Assembly: GCA_963969395.1 (NCBI GenBank)
Contig: OZ017803.1
Span: 2,046,001-2,110,000, forward strand
Source of the DNA: Pseudoscleropodium purum
Taxonomy: Eukaryota > Streptophyta > Bryopsida > Hypnales > Brachytheciaceae
Direction: 5' to 3'
Length of the DNA: 64,000 nt
The notes under the pieces are model-generated. The model worked only from the letters and a program-made list of their open reading frames with translations. It did no database searches and was not told the DNA's origin. The position numbers were made by a program, and so were the translations under genes. Of the stretch, positions 1 through 13,000 are shown in pieces. Within the stretch, counting starts at the first letter, position 1, and the number at the start of each line of letters is the position of its first letter.

Positions 1-199
1 AATGTAATAATCGAACGCTGCACTCTTTCATTTAAAGATATATGGTCTTACACCAATTTGAGTGAGGATAGATACATGTATTTTGGTATGATCAAGGTGC
101 AAAGTTGACTTACCTAGTATTCTGGCTGAATATGCATTGATAGTTGCTTATAAAATCGACTGTGTATTCTTGTCATTTTCTGGGGTTTGTGGTGCGCAG

Positions 200-3027
200 G
201 TACATACCTCTGAAGCGGTTTCTTTTGCCATCCGCTTTGGACGGGGACCAGTTTTTATCAAATAGTGGCATACCATCTCCTGTCTTATTTGAAGAGATTG
301 GTCAAGGTGCTTCAGGAGCTTCTGTTCGTCGCTGTAAATTTGGAGATCTGATAGCTGCAGCAAAGGTTTCCACTTTCCCAGAGCATGTATTATTAAAGTG
401 TCTGGTTGAATTACTCCTGGTGGTAAATTTGTTCTTGATAATTTGGGAAGTGCAATTCAGAGACTGTTTCATTCTTTGTAGCTTTCTTGGCAGCTGTCTT
501 TACCACAACACCTAATTATCGTATTATGATTCAATAATTGAGAGTCCATTGAATGTCCGAAGTTCAAGGTTGAGATTGAGGTTCAATATATTAGTGATTT
601 CTATTTACTGCAATGATAGCATTAATTTATCTGTTTGATTAATCACCTGACAATCGCTTTGACAGGTTCGGCAACTTACAAGTGTTGGAGAGAGCTTGTC
701 TGGAAAGGGCCCAGAAAGCAGCTGCTTGAGTGAACTGCGCATACTTTGCAGCCTTGGCAAGCATCCTTGTATTGTCACTCTGTATGGCCATCAGTTTGTT
801 TCTCAGTCAGACTCAGGTTCTCAGCTTATCATCTACATGGAACATGTCAAAGGAGGCTCTTTAGAGGTATTTCTTACTTCCCTGTGCATTTTTCTCGCTT
901 GGCTTACTTCTAGGATGAATTTGAACGCATACCTTAGTGTTATTGAGATTGCCCTGTTATCTCTAATATATGTGCTTCTGGAGTGCTTCGAAAGTAGAGA
1001 TTACCTTATCAGAGAGGCTCTTTAACAGCTACGCTTTGTATGCAGGGTGTAATCAAAGAAGTGTCTAAAGAAGGAAAAGAATTCATGTCTCCCAGGCTTG
1101 CTTGCCAGGTGGCAAGAAATGTAGCATGTGCTTTGGGTATGCTACACTCCAAAGGCATTCTTCACAGGGACATAAAGAGTAGCAACGTGCTGGTTGATAT
1201 GGACTCAAAACAAGGTCCTGATGAGGGACCTGTTGTGAAATTATGCGATTTTGATAGGGCTGTCCCGTTGAGCTCATCAGCTGCCCATACATGCTACTTG
1301 GCTCATCGTGGCGTTCCAGCTGTTGATGTCTGTGTTGGAACTCCTCGTTGGATTGCTCCCGAGGTTCTGCAAGCCATGTATGGGAGGCATGCTTATGGTT
1401 TGGTGCGTAGCTATCTTTCCTACAATGAACTATTTTATGACGTTTTATTCTAGGTTGTGCTAGAACGTAATGCTCAATTTGGTTCTGGAGCACTTCACAT
1501 ATGATGATAGGCTAATGTGGTCTCTGTCTGAGTTTCGTCAGTTGATCAACGCTATTGTCATTGGATGTGTTCTGTTGCATTTAGAAAGAGTTATTACTCA
1601 CTTACAAGAACTCATGTTCATATTGTCTTTTTGTCCCTCTCTGTTGTACGTTTCCGCCGATTGCTAATAATGATGCAAATTATTATCTATTTTGCGGCTC
1701 ACTGATGACTCATATGTTGCAGGAAGCGGATGTGTGGTCTTTTGGCTGCCTGTTAGCCGAATTACTCACTCTTAGAGTTCCATATTCAGGGCTCAATGAG
1801 TCGGAGGTCCACTCTTGTATTCAGGTGAGGTGCTTGAACTAAGTCTGGGTAACTTGTCTGCAACTTGGTTGGGATCGAGAGTAAGTTGTTTTTTGTGATG
1901 ACTCGTTGTTCAGAGTTTTACTTCATCGTACAGAAAGTACAGCTGAACGGGTTTAGGGTGTTTTGTAAGGCCCAAATCACTTGACAGGTAGTGACATTTT
2001 CGATTATGTCTAGGACAACTCATAATAGGTGTTCTTAGACTAGGTTTGAGTTGGCATGATAAGCTTCCAAAAATCTAGCTCTCCAATAGAACACTGGTTT
2101 CCAAGGACTACTGGGCACTAATGGCTGGTACTTGTTTCTTGTCTCTCTTTTGCCTTGTCGTCACTGCTTTTCACACAAACCTATGAAACACACGACTCTT
2201 TCTACCTTGGGCTCATCCTACCTCCCATGTGCTACGCAAAGTGATAAAGCAACCAATAGTAGTTATCACTGTTAGTGAATGAATCACCGGTGGATGTAGA
2301 GAGAACCAACAGCTTGCAAGCTCCGGTGAACAACCAGAGAATTCCATCACCCAAGGGTTTAGTAGGAAGATGGTTCATGATTGAGAGGCTGTGGCTTCAT
2401 CTCCCTCTTCGTAGGGTTCCTTTTCCACCTTTGAAGGATTTAACGATTGTCCTTCAATGATTCCATTCAGCAAGTCTTCTGCCTGTCTTGACACCTGCTA
2501 ATGATTTCTTTAGTTTTCTCCGAATTTTTCTTCGTGTGGTCCCTAGTCTAAGTTTGTGTTTTTGCCACCAGGAGCCGCTGACGGTGAGATCTAACATGTT
2601 TAGGTTTGCACTTTTGTGGATTCAGATGGGTCAACGTCCACATTTATCAGCCGAGTTAGAGAATTTAGTCGCTCAACCTTTTCCTGAGAAGAATGCTGCA
2701 ACTGACGATATTGAGATCCTCAGAGTGTTGGTTAAACTTTTCTATTCCTGCACAAAGGCAAGGCCGACCCAACGTCCTACTGTAAAGGAGATCTTTACAG
2801 TGCTTTCTGAGGTTTCCAGGCCTGCCTCGATAACTGTGGATCCACCGTTTCAAGAAGAAGCTGCTGCTGCTGCTGATTCCTCGAACGTCCAGGTGACCGG
2901 GCCAAACATTTTAAAACCCCTTGTAGAAGGAACTGCGACGAATGAAGCAGGGTTGCCTTGCAGTTGCGGAGGGAAGAAGTGTTCACGTTGTGAATCAGAA
3001 GACGTGCCTGAAGCGAAGTCTGCCTGA
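200..3027 (+). CDS. LRR/Raf-like protein kinase, 3' part (five exons, 5' end outside window)
   Basis: Exons 200-365, 666-866, 1046-1402, 1723-1824 and 2626-3027 join in one frame, with AG before each exon and GT after every exon except the last; about 408 residues are visible. They form a complete kinase domain: glycine loop IGQGASGAS, AAK lysine, catalytic loop HRDIKSSNVL, activation segment with CDFDRAV (DFD, not DFG) and VGTPRWIAPEV, then ADVWSFGCLLAELL and an RPT arginine motif. After the kinase comes an Ala/Glu-rich linker and a Cys-rich tail (CSCGGKKCSRC) before the TGA at 3025. The CDFDRAVPL signature recalls the plant LRR kinases of the Arabidopsis At1g04210 type, recalled rather than searched; the LRR part would lie upstream. 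The gene likely encodes a Ser/Thr kinase. Long ORFs between exons are intron read-through. Bases 1-199 are intron. Confidence 0.85.
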
Positions 3028-3780
3028 TTTTATCCAGTATGAAAAGTGGGTAGTTGATGAGGGGCCTCCTCTTTTAGTTACCAGATTTTTTCACTAGGTG
3101 AAACTGGATGGAGTTCCGCTGTTGCAGCACTGCAGTCGCCAAGACTTGGTATTTGCAGGCCCTGATGACGTAGGTCCGGAGCGTACAGTATCTAGGGGGG
3201 AGAGGTATCCAGTGATAAACATATTGCTGGTATTCCATTCTCAGCCCCTTGCTGTTTTATACAATATTTTCCTTTGAGAAACTTAGTTGCCCGTTGGAAT
3301 TGTGCATGACTTTTCTTTGTTCCCATTGCAACCTTTATAGTAGAGCTCTGGTGGAGGCAAGGGAGAGCAAATCGTCTTGGAAATTGCAAAAGCTGTGTTT
3401 CTGTGGTTTGTTAACTTGGTCTTTTCGTGTCTGGGTTGGCGTACCACAGGAACGGTCGGGGAATATTCGTAACTGGTAATGGATTTTATTTGAGTTGATC
3501 CCCAAAATCATTACTGGAAACAACTGTGTACTGTTGAGTTGGCTCACTGACGATTTTTCAGGTGTCCTTGAGATTATGTGCAGGCTTTTGTCGTGGTGGG
3601 AAAGTGGACCGGGTGTTGGGGGGAGATAGTGGCCTAGGTGCTGGAATAGTGGACACGGTGTTGAGCGGGATAACTTAAGGTAACCCAGCCTTGACAGAGA
3701 GAACGAGTGGTTAGCCCTGTTGCCATCAGCAATAGAATCCAGGTGTTTTTTCCATACGAAGACTAATGTGAAATGAAGAG
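3028..3780 (+). other. 3' UTR and downstream flank of the kinase gene
   Basis: The composition stays mixed (not AT-rich) for about 700 bases after the kinase stop and then drops abruptly to AT-rich repeat DNA. This fits a long 3' UTR plus flank. I see no clear AATAAA signal. Short ORFs on both strands here show no recognisable domain and are ignored. Confidence 0.45.
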
Positions 3781-4184
3781 ACCAATTGAAATTTTATTTT
3801 TTCTGATAGAGTATGAATTTGTTATGAATTTTTGAAGTGTGTTGTCCAATTAGCCTAGTAGAGTCTCTAGACTACCCCAAAACCAGCAAAAAAGTGTATC
3901 CATAATGTTCATCTTACCACCTAAAGTAGTCACAATATTTCTTAACATGGTTACAACATTTTTTAACATGGCCATAACCTGATGGAATAAAAAAATCACT
4001 TCTTATGATGAATTTACACAAAAAAGTTGGAAATTTTTAAAGTAGTTATTAATAACTATCTCACCATCACAATCTCACCATCACCTAAGGCATTGATTTT
4101 GGCCACTAATGAGATGTTTATGGTCCTTATTTCATTTATTAAAAAAAGTATGTCACAAGTCAAGTCCTTGGGTGGTGGAACAAT

Positions 4185-5160
4185 TTTGTTTTATTAACCC
4201 TTAAATATCCAAATTGCATTTTTTGGCAATATAAAATTTTTGGGCAATTCACTTCCAATGGAGATTTTTTTTCTTTGAAATTTTAATACAGCATGTACAG
4301 TACTTGAGGAGTAGCTTTGAGGTCCAACAAGTTTTATAACTTTTGACTACATGGTTAAAAAGTTATTGTGTGATATGTGTTTTCACTATTTAATAGGTAG
4401 TGTGGGCTGGGAAAAAAAACTTCCTTAAAAATCACTTTTTTAAGAAATTAAAATTTGAAATTGGTTCTCTAGATTTATACATACTTGGAAAGCTTTGAAT
4501 CATTCCATTTTGATCAATGAATCAAAAGTTATGAGTTTTAGATTCTAGGAGTTTGTAGATCATTATGGAATCTCTACTCTAAGACAAACTTCGAAGTCCT
4601 TTATTTAATTCATTTTTCAATATTTTTGGAAGAAAAAAATAAACACATTAGGTGTAGATTGTTTATTATAACATTACAACCATTGGGATTGGCAATTTTC
4701 AATTCCGTAAATAAATTGTTAACAATTTAGTATTTTAAATCATATTCTCGTTTTTACTTACTATTTTTTTCTTATATATTGTACAATTCCAAATGATTTG
4801 AAATTTTCAAGCATGTAGCTAATTTGACTTGAAGAATGAATTCAAAGAATAACCATCATTTTAGACATTTTTTCATACAAATGTGACCTTATGAAGTGTA
4901 GCTGCTTGGATTTTTGCAAGGACAAAAAAAAGGATTTTTGTCAATTCAAATGCTAATATCTTGCAATCTATATGGTACAAATTTCTGAAATTTTATGCAC
5001 ATTTTTTCAAACTAGTATACTACAAGATCCAATGGTAACATGTGTCCAAAAATGAATTTTTTTCAAAAATTTGGTACTTGTACTAAAAATGGCAGTTTTG
5101 GAGTGGTTTTGGTGAAAACATAGTCAAAATCATTTATAATAGGGCTTAATCCTACAAGGA
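4185..5160 (+). repeat. R2+R1 dispersed repeat, forward copy
   Basis: The block at 4,185-4,600 (R2) followed by 4,740-5,160 (R1) recurs in inverted orientation at 8,855-10,085. R2 landmarks are GACTACATGGTT and GGAAAGCTTTGAATC. R1 landmarks are ATATCTTGCAATCTA, TACTACAAGATCCAATGG and GGCAGTTTTGGAGTG. Orientation is set here as forward. Divergence is substantial with many indels, so the family is old. Confidence 0.7.
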
Positions 5161-7434
5161 CATTCTATATTCTTTGTTGGTCAAACTTCATTAGTTTTCT
5201 ATTTTGAACATTCCTTTCAAAAAAGTTGATATTTTTTCATGTGGTAATATACATTCAAAATTGAGCTTCATTTTTTTCATTATTAAATATATTAGAATGA
5301 AATTTATATGATTTTTAAAAATAATTTCTTTGTAAAAATCATAGGACTAACAATTATGCTTAAATTAGTACGAATTTTTTTTCAAAAATGGAGATTATAG
5401 TGCAACTAATGTACTTTTTGAGCTCACACTAAGAAAAATTCAATAGAAATAGTTCCTTAGTGGAGTAATTTATGCTTCTAAGATGCTATCTTCAAAGTGT
5501 GACAAAAACTATAATTTAACAATTTTTTTAATAACAAGAATGTAATAACAAGAAGATTATAGGAACTACGTTTTTTTAGTGAAGACTTAAAACATTTAAA
5601 ATCAGAAACTTTAAGAAAATTGAGGTTTGGACCTAAAACCATGCCCCTCATATATGCTTGTTTGTAATCAAAACCCTAAACCTCTAAAGTTCCAAAGCCT
5701 TTTTTCCATTAAATTTTTATTTATTTTTGAAAACTGTATTTTCTATTACAAAGAGCAAAAAACTAGTAAAATTGTTTTTCTTGCATTATCTAACAAAAGG
5801 ATCTTGCACTAGACCAATGGAAGAATGTGTGGAAGAAATTTTAGAAACTTTGACCATGTAGATTGCAAGATATTTTTTCATTTAAAGTGAAGAAAATAAG
5901 TTTTTGGTGCTCTACTTGATTAGATTTTTTAATTTTGAATCTTCTTAGTTTAAAATTTGACAAAATCAAAAGTACAAATTTTTATTTTTCTAAATTTAAT
6001 TTTCACTCATTAATAAACTATTAAGCAAAATTAGATTCCAGATTGAAGAAAAAGCTAAATTCCTAAAGCATCACCACCTGTCTTACAAAATGCAAAATGC
6101 AATGGATTTTTGGCTTGCAAAATGTAGAGCCATCTACTTTGCAAACTAGGTGGTGCGTTGTGCCCTAGCCATTCATTGTTAACAAACCAAATAACTGAAT
6201 ACGTAGAGACAGATTTCCGGAATTGGAACTTTAACTTCAAATGAGCTATAGGCATGTCAAGGAAGTGCTAGAAGAATTGCCGTGGGAAATTTGTCTTCTC
6301 CATAGAAGTATCACAGCAAGTTTGTCTCATTCACTAAGCAAATGCTGTAGCAAGTGGTTCCATTTTGTCTAACCTTGTCTTGCAACCTGTTAGCAAGCCA
6401 TCTACAAGCTAGCAAATGCACCCCATTTCTACAAGCCATCAACAACTTTGCCAACCACTTGGTTAACAAGTCATCTGATTTGTAGGACAGTTGGGGCACT
6501 TTTGCCAATCTCTCTTACAAAGTCATCCTTTTTGCTAGACGTGTGGGGATGCTTTTAATAGCTCTAAGATGGAAATGAAACACATTAATCTCAAATAGTG
6601 AGATTGTTTCAACAAGAAATCTAAGTTTGGTTTATTTATTTTAAATTGTAAAAATTGAATTCAGAAATGAATCCTAAAATTTATTTTTTTAGAAAGATGC
6701 TTGAAATGCTTAAAAAACAAGATTGTCCAAAACAGTAACTTTTACATCACTAATTCAAATGGAATGAATAAAAGCTTCCTATGTAGATAAAAATTTAATC
6801 TATGCAAAAATAAATTTATGAAAATTTAAAATTGATTTTCTGTGGTGAGGACATCTATTAGCTAAACTAAAATTTAGGCTTATTGTGCCATAATTATTGC
6901 TCTTGGACATTGATTGAAACAAAAAATTCTTTTTCAAGAAAGTTAATGTGTTTTTCTACCTTAACAAAAAATTCAAAAAATTCACAAATCACAACAAATA
7001 TCGAGACCATATTAATTATTTTTAAATTCCATTTTGTATCCAAGGGGACAATGGGACCATATGTTTAAATTTTTAACAATGAATGAGTGCAAACTAATCC
7101 AAAGCAAACAAAAATGTGTTTTTGCATCCATCAATTTTTCTAAAGATTCTTGTATTAGTTCTTTAACATATGTATGATATAGATTTTGAAGACTTTGCTT
7201 TACAGATATTCTATAATTCAAAATTTATTAGTAGGTCTAGCCTTAAACAACAACGGAACAACCTTTTCAATTCAAAAAATGACCGTTTAAAAATGATTTG
7301 AATAAAAAAGACAATTAAAAATCTTCAAAAATCACTATGATTAGAACTTCAAATTTTGTCCTCAAAGTGAAAAAAATTCTAGTGAAGATCACAAATATTC
7401 AATCTACAATTGCTCTTGGAAAGAATTTTCAATT

Positions 7435-7760
7435 GTGGGCTTCAAATTTTAACCCCTTAGGACCAAATGGTGTTTTTCTGGCAACATATCAATTTTAAAC
7501 AACTCACTACAAACAAAAAAAAAATTCTTTGAAATTTTTACACACAACATGTGCCCAAGGAGTATTTTTAAAGTCCAACAATTTTCATATCTTTTGACTA
7601 CATGGTTTAAAAGTTATATTATAATATGTAATTTTTCTCTTGGATGGGTAGTCTAGGCAAATTTAAAAAATCACTCTTTTCATATGAAAAAATTTCAAAT
7701 TAGTTTTCTAGATTTATATATACATAGAAAGCTTTGAATCGTTACATTTTGATTGACCCC
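7435..7760 (+). repeat. R2 dispersed repeat copy
   Basis: The stretch begins 'CCCCTTAGGACCAAATGG' and continues through GACTACATGGTTTAAAAG and GAAAGCTTTGAATCG, in the same order as 4,185-4,500. It is a diverged forward copy of R2 without an attached R1 block. Confidence 0.6.
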
Positions 7761-8499
7761 TAAATGCCCTAAGGGACCAAAAGTGTCCTCATATAGTTTC
7801 AAGTCCGATTCAAAGTAATATAAAATTTGCATCCGATGTCTGAATTCAATAAGACTTATTTTAAAAATTACACCCTCTATTCTAATTTGTACAGTAAAAT
7901 TTTCAAATCAATAAAAGATGTATTGATATTTTGAAAGTCAATCAAAATTCACAAGTTCAATTTGGGTCCTCTAAACTGCAATTGATGGCTGCAACTTTGG
8001 GGGCTTGTATTTCCTTCCAATGTTTGTTTTCAATAAAAAAAATTTGTTATGTTATATTTCCCTTGAAGTCTAGTTATTGTGGTCAAATTTTCATATCAAT
8101 TGAAGTTGTTTGGAATATTTGGAAGCAATTTGAAATTCAAAATCTTGACATTTTTAGATTACAATGAATTTCAATGGCTTGTTACCTCTTCATACAATGT
8201 CTGTTTCAAAAGAAATAACAAAAGTTTACGCATACTAGTCTAGTTTGTGTGTCTAAAATTTCATATCAATCCAAAAAATTATGAGTAACTAAGAATGGTT
8301 TTAGTAAGACATTCTACCACAAATGTGTTTTATGCAACTTTTCTAGCTACTTTTGACATTTCAAAGTCATTTTGCACACACAATGAGTCAATTGAATGAT
8401 ATTTTTTCACCAATGTATTTGTATGCTGGTTTTGAATCACTTTATACTTTTAAGTTTTTTCATTTGAGTAGGTTTAGAAGTTGAATTTCACCTTCAAAT

Positions 8500-8720
8500 G
8501 AGTTAGGAAAATTTCAGCATTTTTTTCAACTCTAAAACATTATAATCTTGCAATCTATGTGGCTTAATGATTCCAAAATTGATTCACATCATCTACAGCA
8601 CATATACTACAAGATTGTATAGTTGAGATTTTTATACCTTAAAAAACTTTACATGTATAACACTTCAAAAGTAATGTTGTTTTTAAACTCAAAAAAGGCC
8701 TTGAGTCTTTAGGGATTAAT
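8500..8720 (+). repeat. R1 dispersed repeat, strongly diverged copy
   Basis: Contains ATAATCTTGCAATCTATG, then TACTACAAGATTG about 70 bases on and 'CTTTAGGGATTAA' at the end. This is the same order of landmarks as R1 at 4,740-5,160, with extensive substitution. Confidence 0.5.
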
Positions 8721-8854
8721 GAGATGAAAGTTATGAAGAGTTTTAGTTTGCGGATAGTTAAGTAGAATCTCTATTGTAAAATAAACTTTTAAATTATTGT
8801 TTGAAAGTCATCATTAAATTATTATTCTAAATTACATTGCATCTTCACAATTTA

Positions 8855-10085
8855 ACCCCTAAATGATTTTGACTATTTTCACCAAAATTGCTCCAAAACT
8901 GCCATTTCTAGTATTAGTACCAAATTTTAGACAAAAAAACCCAGTTTTGGACACATGTAACCATTGGATCTTGTAGTATGTTGGTTTGAAAAGATGCACC
9001 AAAATTTTCAAAAATTTCCACCATGTAAATTGCAAGATATTAGCATTTGAAGTGACAAAAATCCTTTTTTTGGCCCTGCAAAAAATCAGGCAACTATACT
9101 TCATAAGGTCACATTTGTATGATAAAATGTCCTAAATGGTAGTTATTTTTTGAATTCATTCTTCAAGACAAGTTGGCTACATGCTTGAAAATTTTCAAAT
9201 CATTTGGAATTGTACAACATGTAGGAAAAAAATAGTAAATAGAAAGAAATAAAAATTGATTAAAATTACTAAGTTGTTATTAATTTATTTTTGGAATTGA
9301 AAAATGTCAATTCCAATGGTTTTAATATTTTAATAAGCAATCTATACCTAATGTTTTTTGTTTTTTTCAAAAAGATTGAAAATTGAGTTAAATAAAGGAC
9401 TTTGACATTAGATGAGATTTTGGGGCAATCAAGGACTATTTTAGCTATGTTTCCCTTGTTGAGAATTGCAGTAAGCGGCAAAAGAATAATAGTATCGGAA
9501 AAACTTTAAAATTTTAAAAATTCATATTTAAATCTATTTTTAAATATTTAGAAATTAATTTCTAAAATGGTATTCTCTCAACCACATCAAACTACATAGT
9601 TGGTGGCCTATTCAAAGTTTTCAAAGCCTAGAAACTTACAATCTTCTAAAGTCTCCGAATTTCTTCTAAAGAATTTGTCTAAGAGTAGAGATTCAATAGC
9701 AACCCTTCAACTTCTACAAACTAAAACTCCTCATATTTTTTAACTCATTGATCAAAATGGAATGATTCACAACTTTTTAAGTATATATAAATCTAAGTAA
9801 CCAACTTCAAATTTTAATTTCTTAAGAAAAAAATTAAAAAGAATTGTAGCCCGGACTACCCATTGAGCAATGAAAACTACATATCATCCATAACTTTTTA
9901 ATCATGTACTCAAAAATCATGAAAATTATTGGACCTTGAAGTTGTTCCTTGGGCACATATTGTATTAAAATCCAAAGAAAAAAAGAAAAAATCCATTTGC
10001 AGTGAGTTGTCCAAAATTGCACTATTGCCAAAAAAATGCAATTTGGGCATTTTAGAGGTTAAGAAATTTAGGCAACTCCTTGGTC
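8855..10085 (-). repeat. R1+R2 dispersed repeat, inverted copy
   Basis: Read on the minus strand this matches 4,185-5,160. R1 is at 8,855-9,310 (complements of CTGCCATTTCTAG, GGATCTTGTAGTATG and TTGCAAGATATTAGC) and R2 at 9,640-10,085 (CTCCTCATATTTTTTAACTC, AAATTGCACTATTGCC). It starts next to 'TTAACCCCTAAATG', the complement of the R1 end motif. The pair forms a roughly 1-kb inverted repeat with about 3.7 kb between the arms. Confidence 0.65.
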
Positions 10086-13000
10086 CTTTAGAAAGTAAGG
10101 ATTAACTCTAGAAAGATTGATGCCAAGGATGTTTTGTGTCCTGGCTTTAGATTGTCAATTAGCTTTTCTACATATTGAAGAATGAATGATTTTCATTTGC
10201 CTTTTTTGTGCAAATTCTTTGATTCTATATCCACATCATTGACTTAAGGTCAAGAAATTTTAGTTGTTTTTTGATTTTGTATAGGATAGTTTCTAAAAAA
10301 AATGATACACTATCCAATGTGTTTCAATACTTTGAGCTCTTATTCCGTAAGACTTGATTTTAACATGCAAAACAATTTTTTTTGCTTCTAAGCAAAACTA
10401 AAAAAAATGAAGCTTCTAAAGTGTAATTTTCATCTCACTTGGAATTTTTTTTAAATTCTTTAAATAAGCATTTTAGTTATATTGGAAGCTAAGGATTTAT
10501 ATCCTTATTTTACAATATAGAGTAATATAAAAATTATTATATTACAATGTTCTACACTATGATGTACTTATATTCTAAAAATTTTAGATTTTTTGAATAT
10601 GATTTGTAGTTGATATGAATTTTCTTCATTTTTTCTTCAAAAATTCATGGTAATTTGAAATTTACATCAAAAAAATTAAAAATTTTATGAAACATATTAG
10701 ACATGTGATTTCATCTTTGAAAAATAAAACCAAAATATTTCACTTTTAAATTTTAAAAATGAAGGATGCAAAGTAAAAGATTTTCAAGTTTGATTATACA
10801 ATCATAGACCTTATCATTTAAGAGTTAAGATAGGAATTCTATTGTAAACCTTGTAGTCATTGTGTACATAATTAAGGTATAGAACCATTGTAGGCCCCCA
10901 ACCCAATTCTCCCAATGCAATGCAAATCTACATGAGACATGAGTCCAACATTTTAGAGCTCAGAATTATGGATCAATGTAGATTTATATTGAATTGAGAG
11001 AATTGGGTTTGGGGTTTATAATGGGCTCTACACCTTGCACTTATTGAATTCACAAATTACTTTAGCAAAGAGCAGTTAATCAAAGAATATTTCACATGTA
11101 TTTTAATCACTTTACTTTTGCAAAAAGAACTTAAAAATTACAAGTGATCAAAGAAAAAATATATAACTTCCCATTATAGACCCCTAGTAGTAACTATTCC
11201 TATGATTTAGGATACTAATGTGATGCTACTATGGCTCTCTTGACCCCTAAATGTCCAAGCCTTTTCAAGTGTGTTCTAACTTTGAAAAAGAGCAAGGGCT
11301 TATAATTATCTCCAATGAAGCAAATTTAAAAAAAAAATTTAACCATATAAATGTTTAAAGAGCTTGCTTATTAGAATAGATGCCAATTTTGAGTGCAAAA
11401 TTGCACATAAGTTGTGAGATTATAACAAGAGAAATATATGTTTTCCATTTTTAGTATGATGACCCTCCACATAATGTTTTAAAAATTTACACATAAAAGT
11501 TCTTGGGAATTGGAGGTGACATGAACAACTACAAATTTTGTTAACACACTAAAATGTACTTCCAAAAAACTTAATTTCACATGAAAAGCTATTAATCTCA
11601 TTACACAATCCACCTTGCAATTATTGAGATGCAATTTTTTTTATATGTATAAATCACAAATAACCCCAAATGAACACTTTCTTGTTTAAATATTCAATGG
11701 TGAAAATCATGAAAACACTTTACTCTTTCCATTGAGACCATTTTCAAAGCAAATGGATTAGTATAAGCTTTCAAATCTCAAATCAAGTGAAATAACTCAA
11801 AGTTGGAAAATGAAGTAAAAATAGCAAGCTTTACTCTTCCACTAATGGACATATATGGCTTTGGAGACCTCTCAATAAGCAAATATATATCTCTTGCAAT
11901 GAAAAATGAAAATTTTCAATAGTTAATCTGAAAAACTACCCAAAAAAAATTTAAAATTGTCAAACAAATTTAACTACCCATACCAAAATGAGTATGAGAT
12001 TTCAAATCGACCATATATGGTCGGTTGGACATTTAGGGGTTAATTCCTTACATGGTTCTAATAGCAATCCAAAAGCATTTCAATCACATTAACAAATAAT
12101 AAATTCATCTCTTAAATTGTGTAGAAACCTCATCATCGTGGTCTTCATTAAATTAGTATAGTAGTGGCTTTTCAACCCAATTTCAACTCTTTGAAATCCA
12201 ATTTCTCACTGAGTCAAATATAAATTGCATTAGGACACAAAAAGAGTGAAATGGATTTTAAATTAGGGAATCTACTTACTGGGCTACCCTATTTTAGGAA
12301 AATTTATAAGAGCAACGCCAATGGTTTGGGAAAAATCAAAGGGATATTATTTTGTTGAATGAATTTCTTGTTTGCCTTGCCCATCCAACCCTAACAAAAG
12401 TACAATTCTTTTTGTGTTATATTTTTTTTAGTAAGAGCATGCAATTATTATTTGTTTTGATATTAAAAAAATGATAAAATAGGCTTTTATTTAGAATATA
12501 ATTGGCAATGCTCTAAAACAAAGTCTCTTGTAGTGTAGCTCTTTGTTTACTAAATGATAGTTCATAAAAAAAATCTTATTTAATTTTTTCAAATGGCATA
12601 AATAATAAATTTTTAATATAGTAAATAGATTGTAATATATTAGTATTCAAAGTGAAAAAGAATAGTTTTTTGGTACCTTGCCATACTAAGTTTTCATTCT
12701 TTCAATCCTTCTAATGTAAAGTTTTTGCTCTACAAAGTTTTGATGATTTTTTAGGTGAAAAATTAAATTAAATTTTAATAATTCTAGAATGGAATTTAAA
12801 CATATCAATCGCAATTGTGAGATTGTTGTAGCAAACAATCTGCATTCTATAGACCTTTGTTTTGAATTAATGTAAAAATTTGAATTTAAAAAAACCAAAG
12901 ATTACTTTATTAATAAGATGCTTTTATTGTCCACAAAATAATTCTTTGTGAGTTTCACATTACAGATCTAAATGGAATAAATCAAAGTTTTTTTGTAAAC

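Noticed and set aside
1470..2460. Additional ORFs in the kinase gene introns
   Set aside because: They lie between well-defined exons with GT-AG borders and have no kinase or other domain content.
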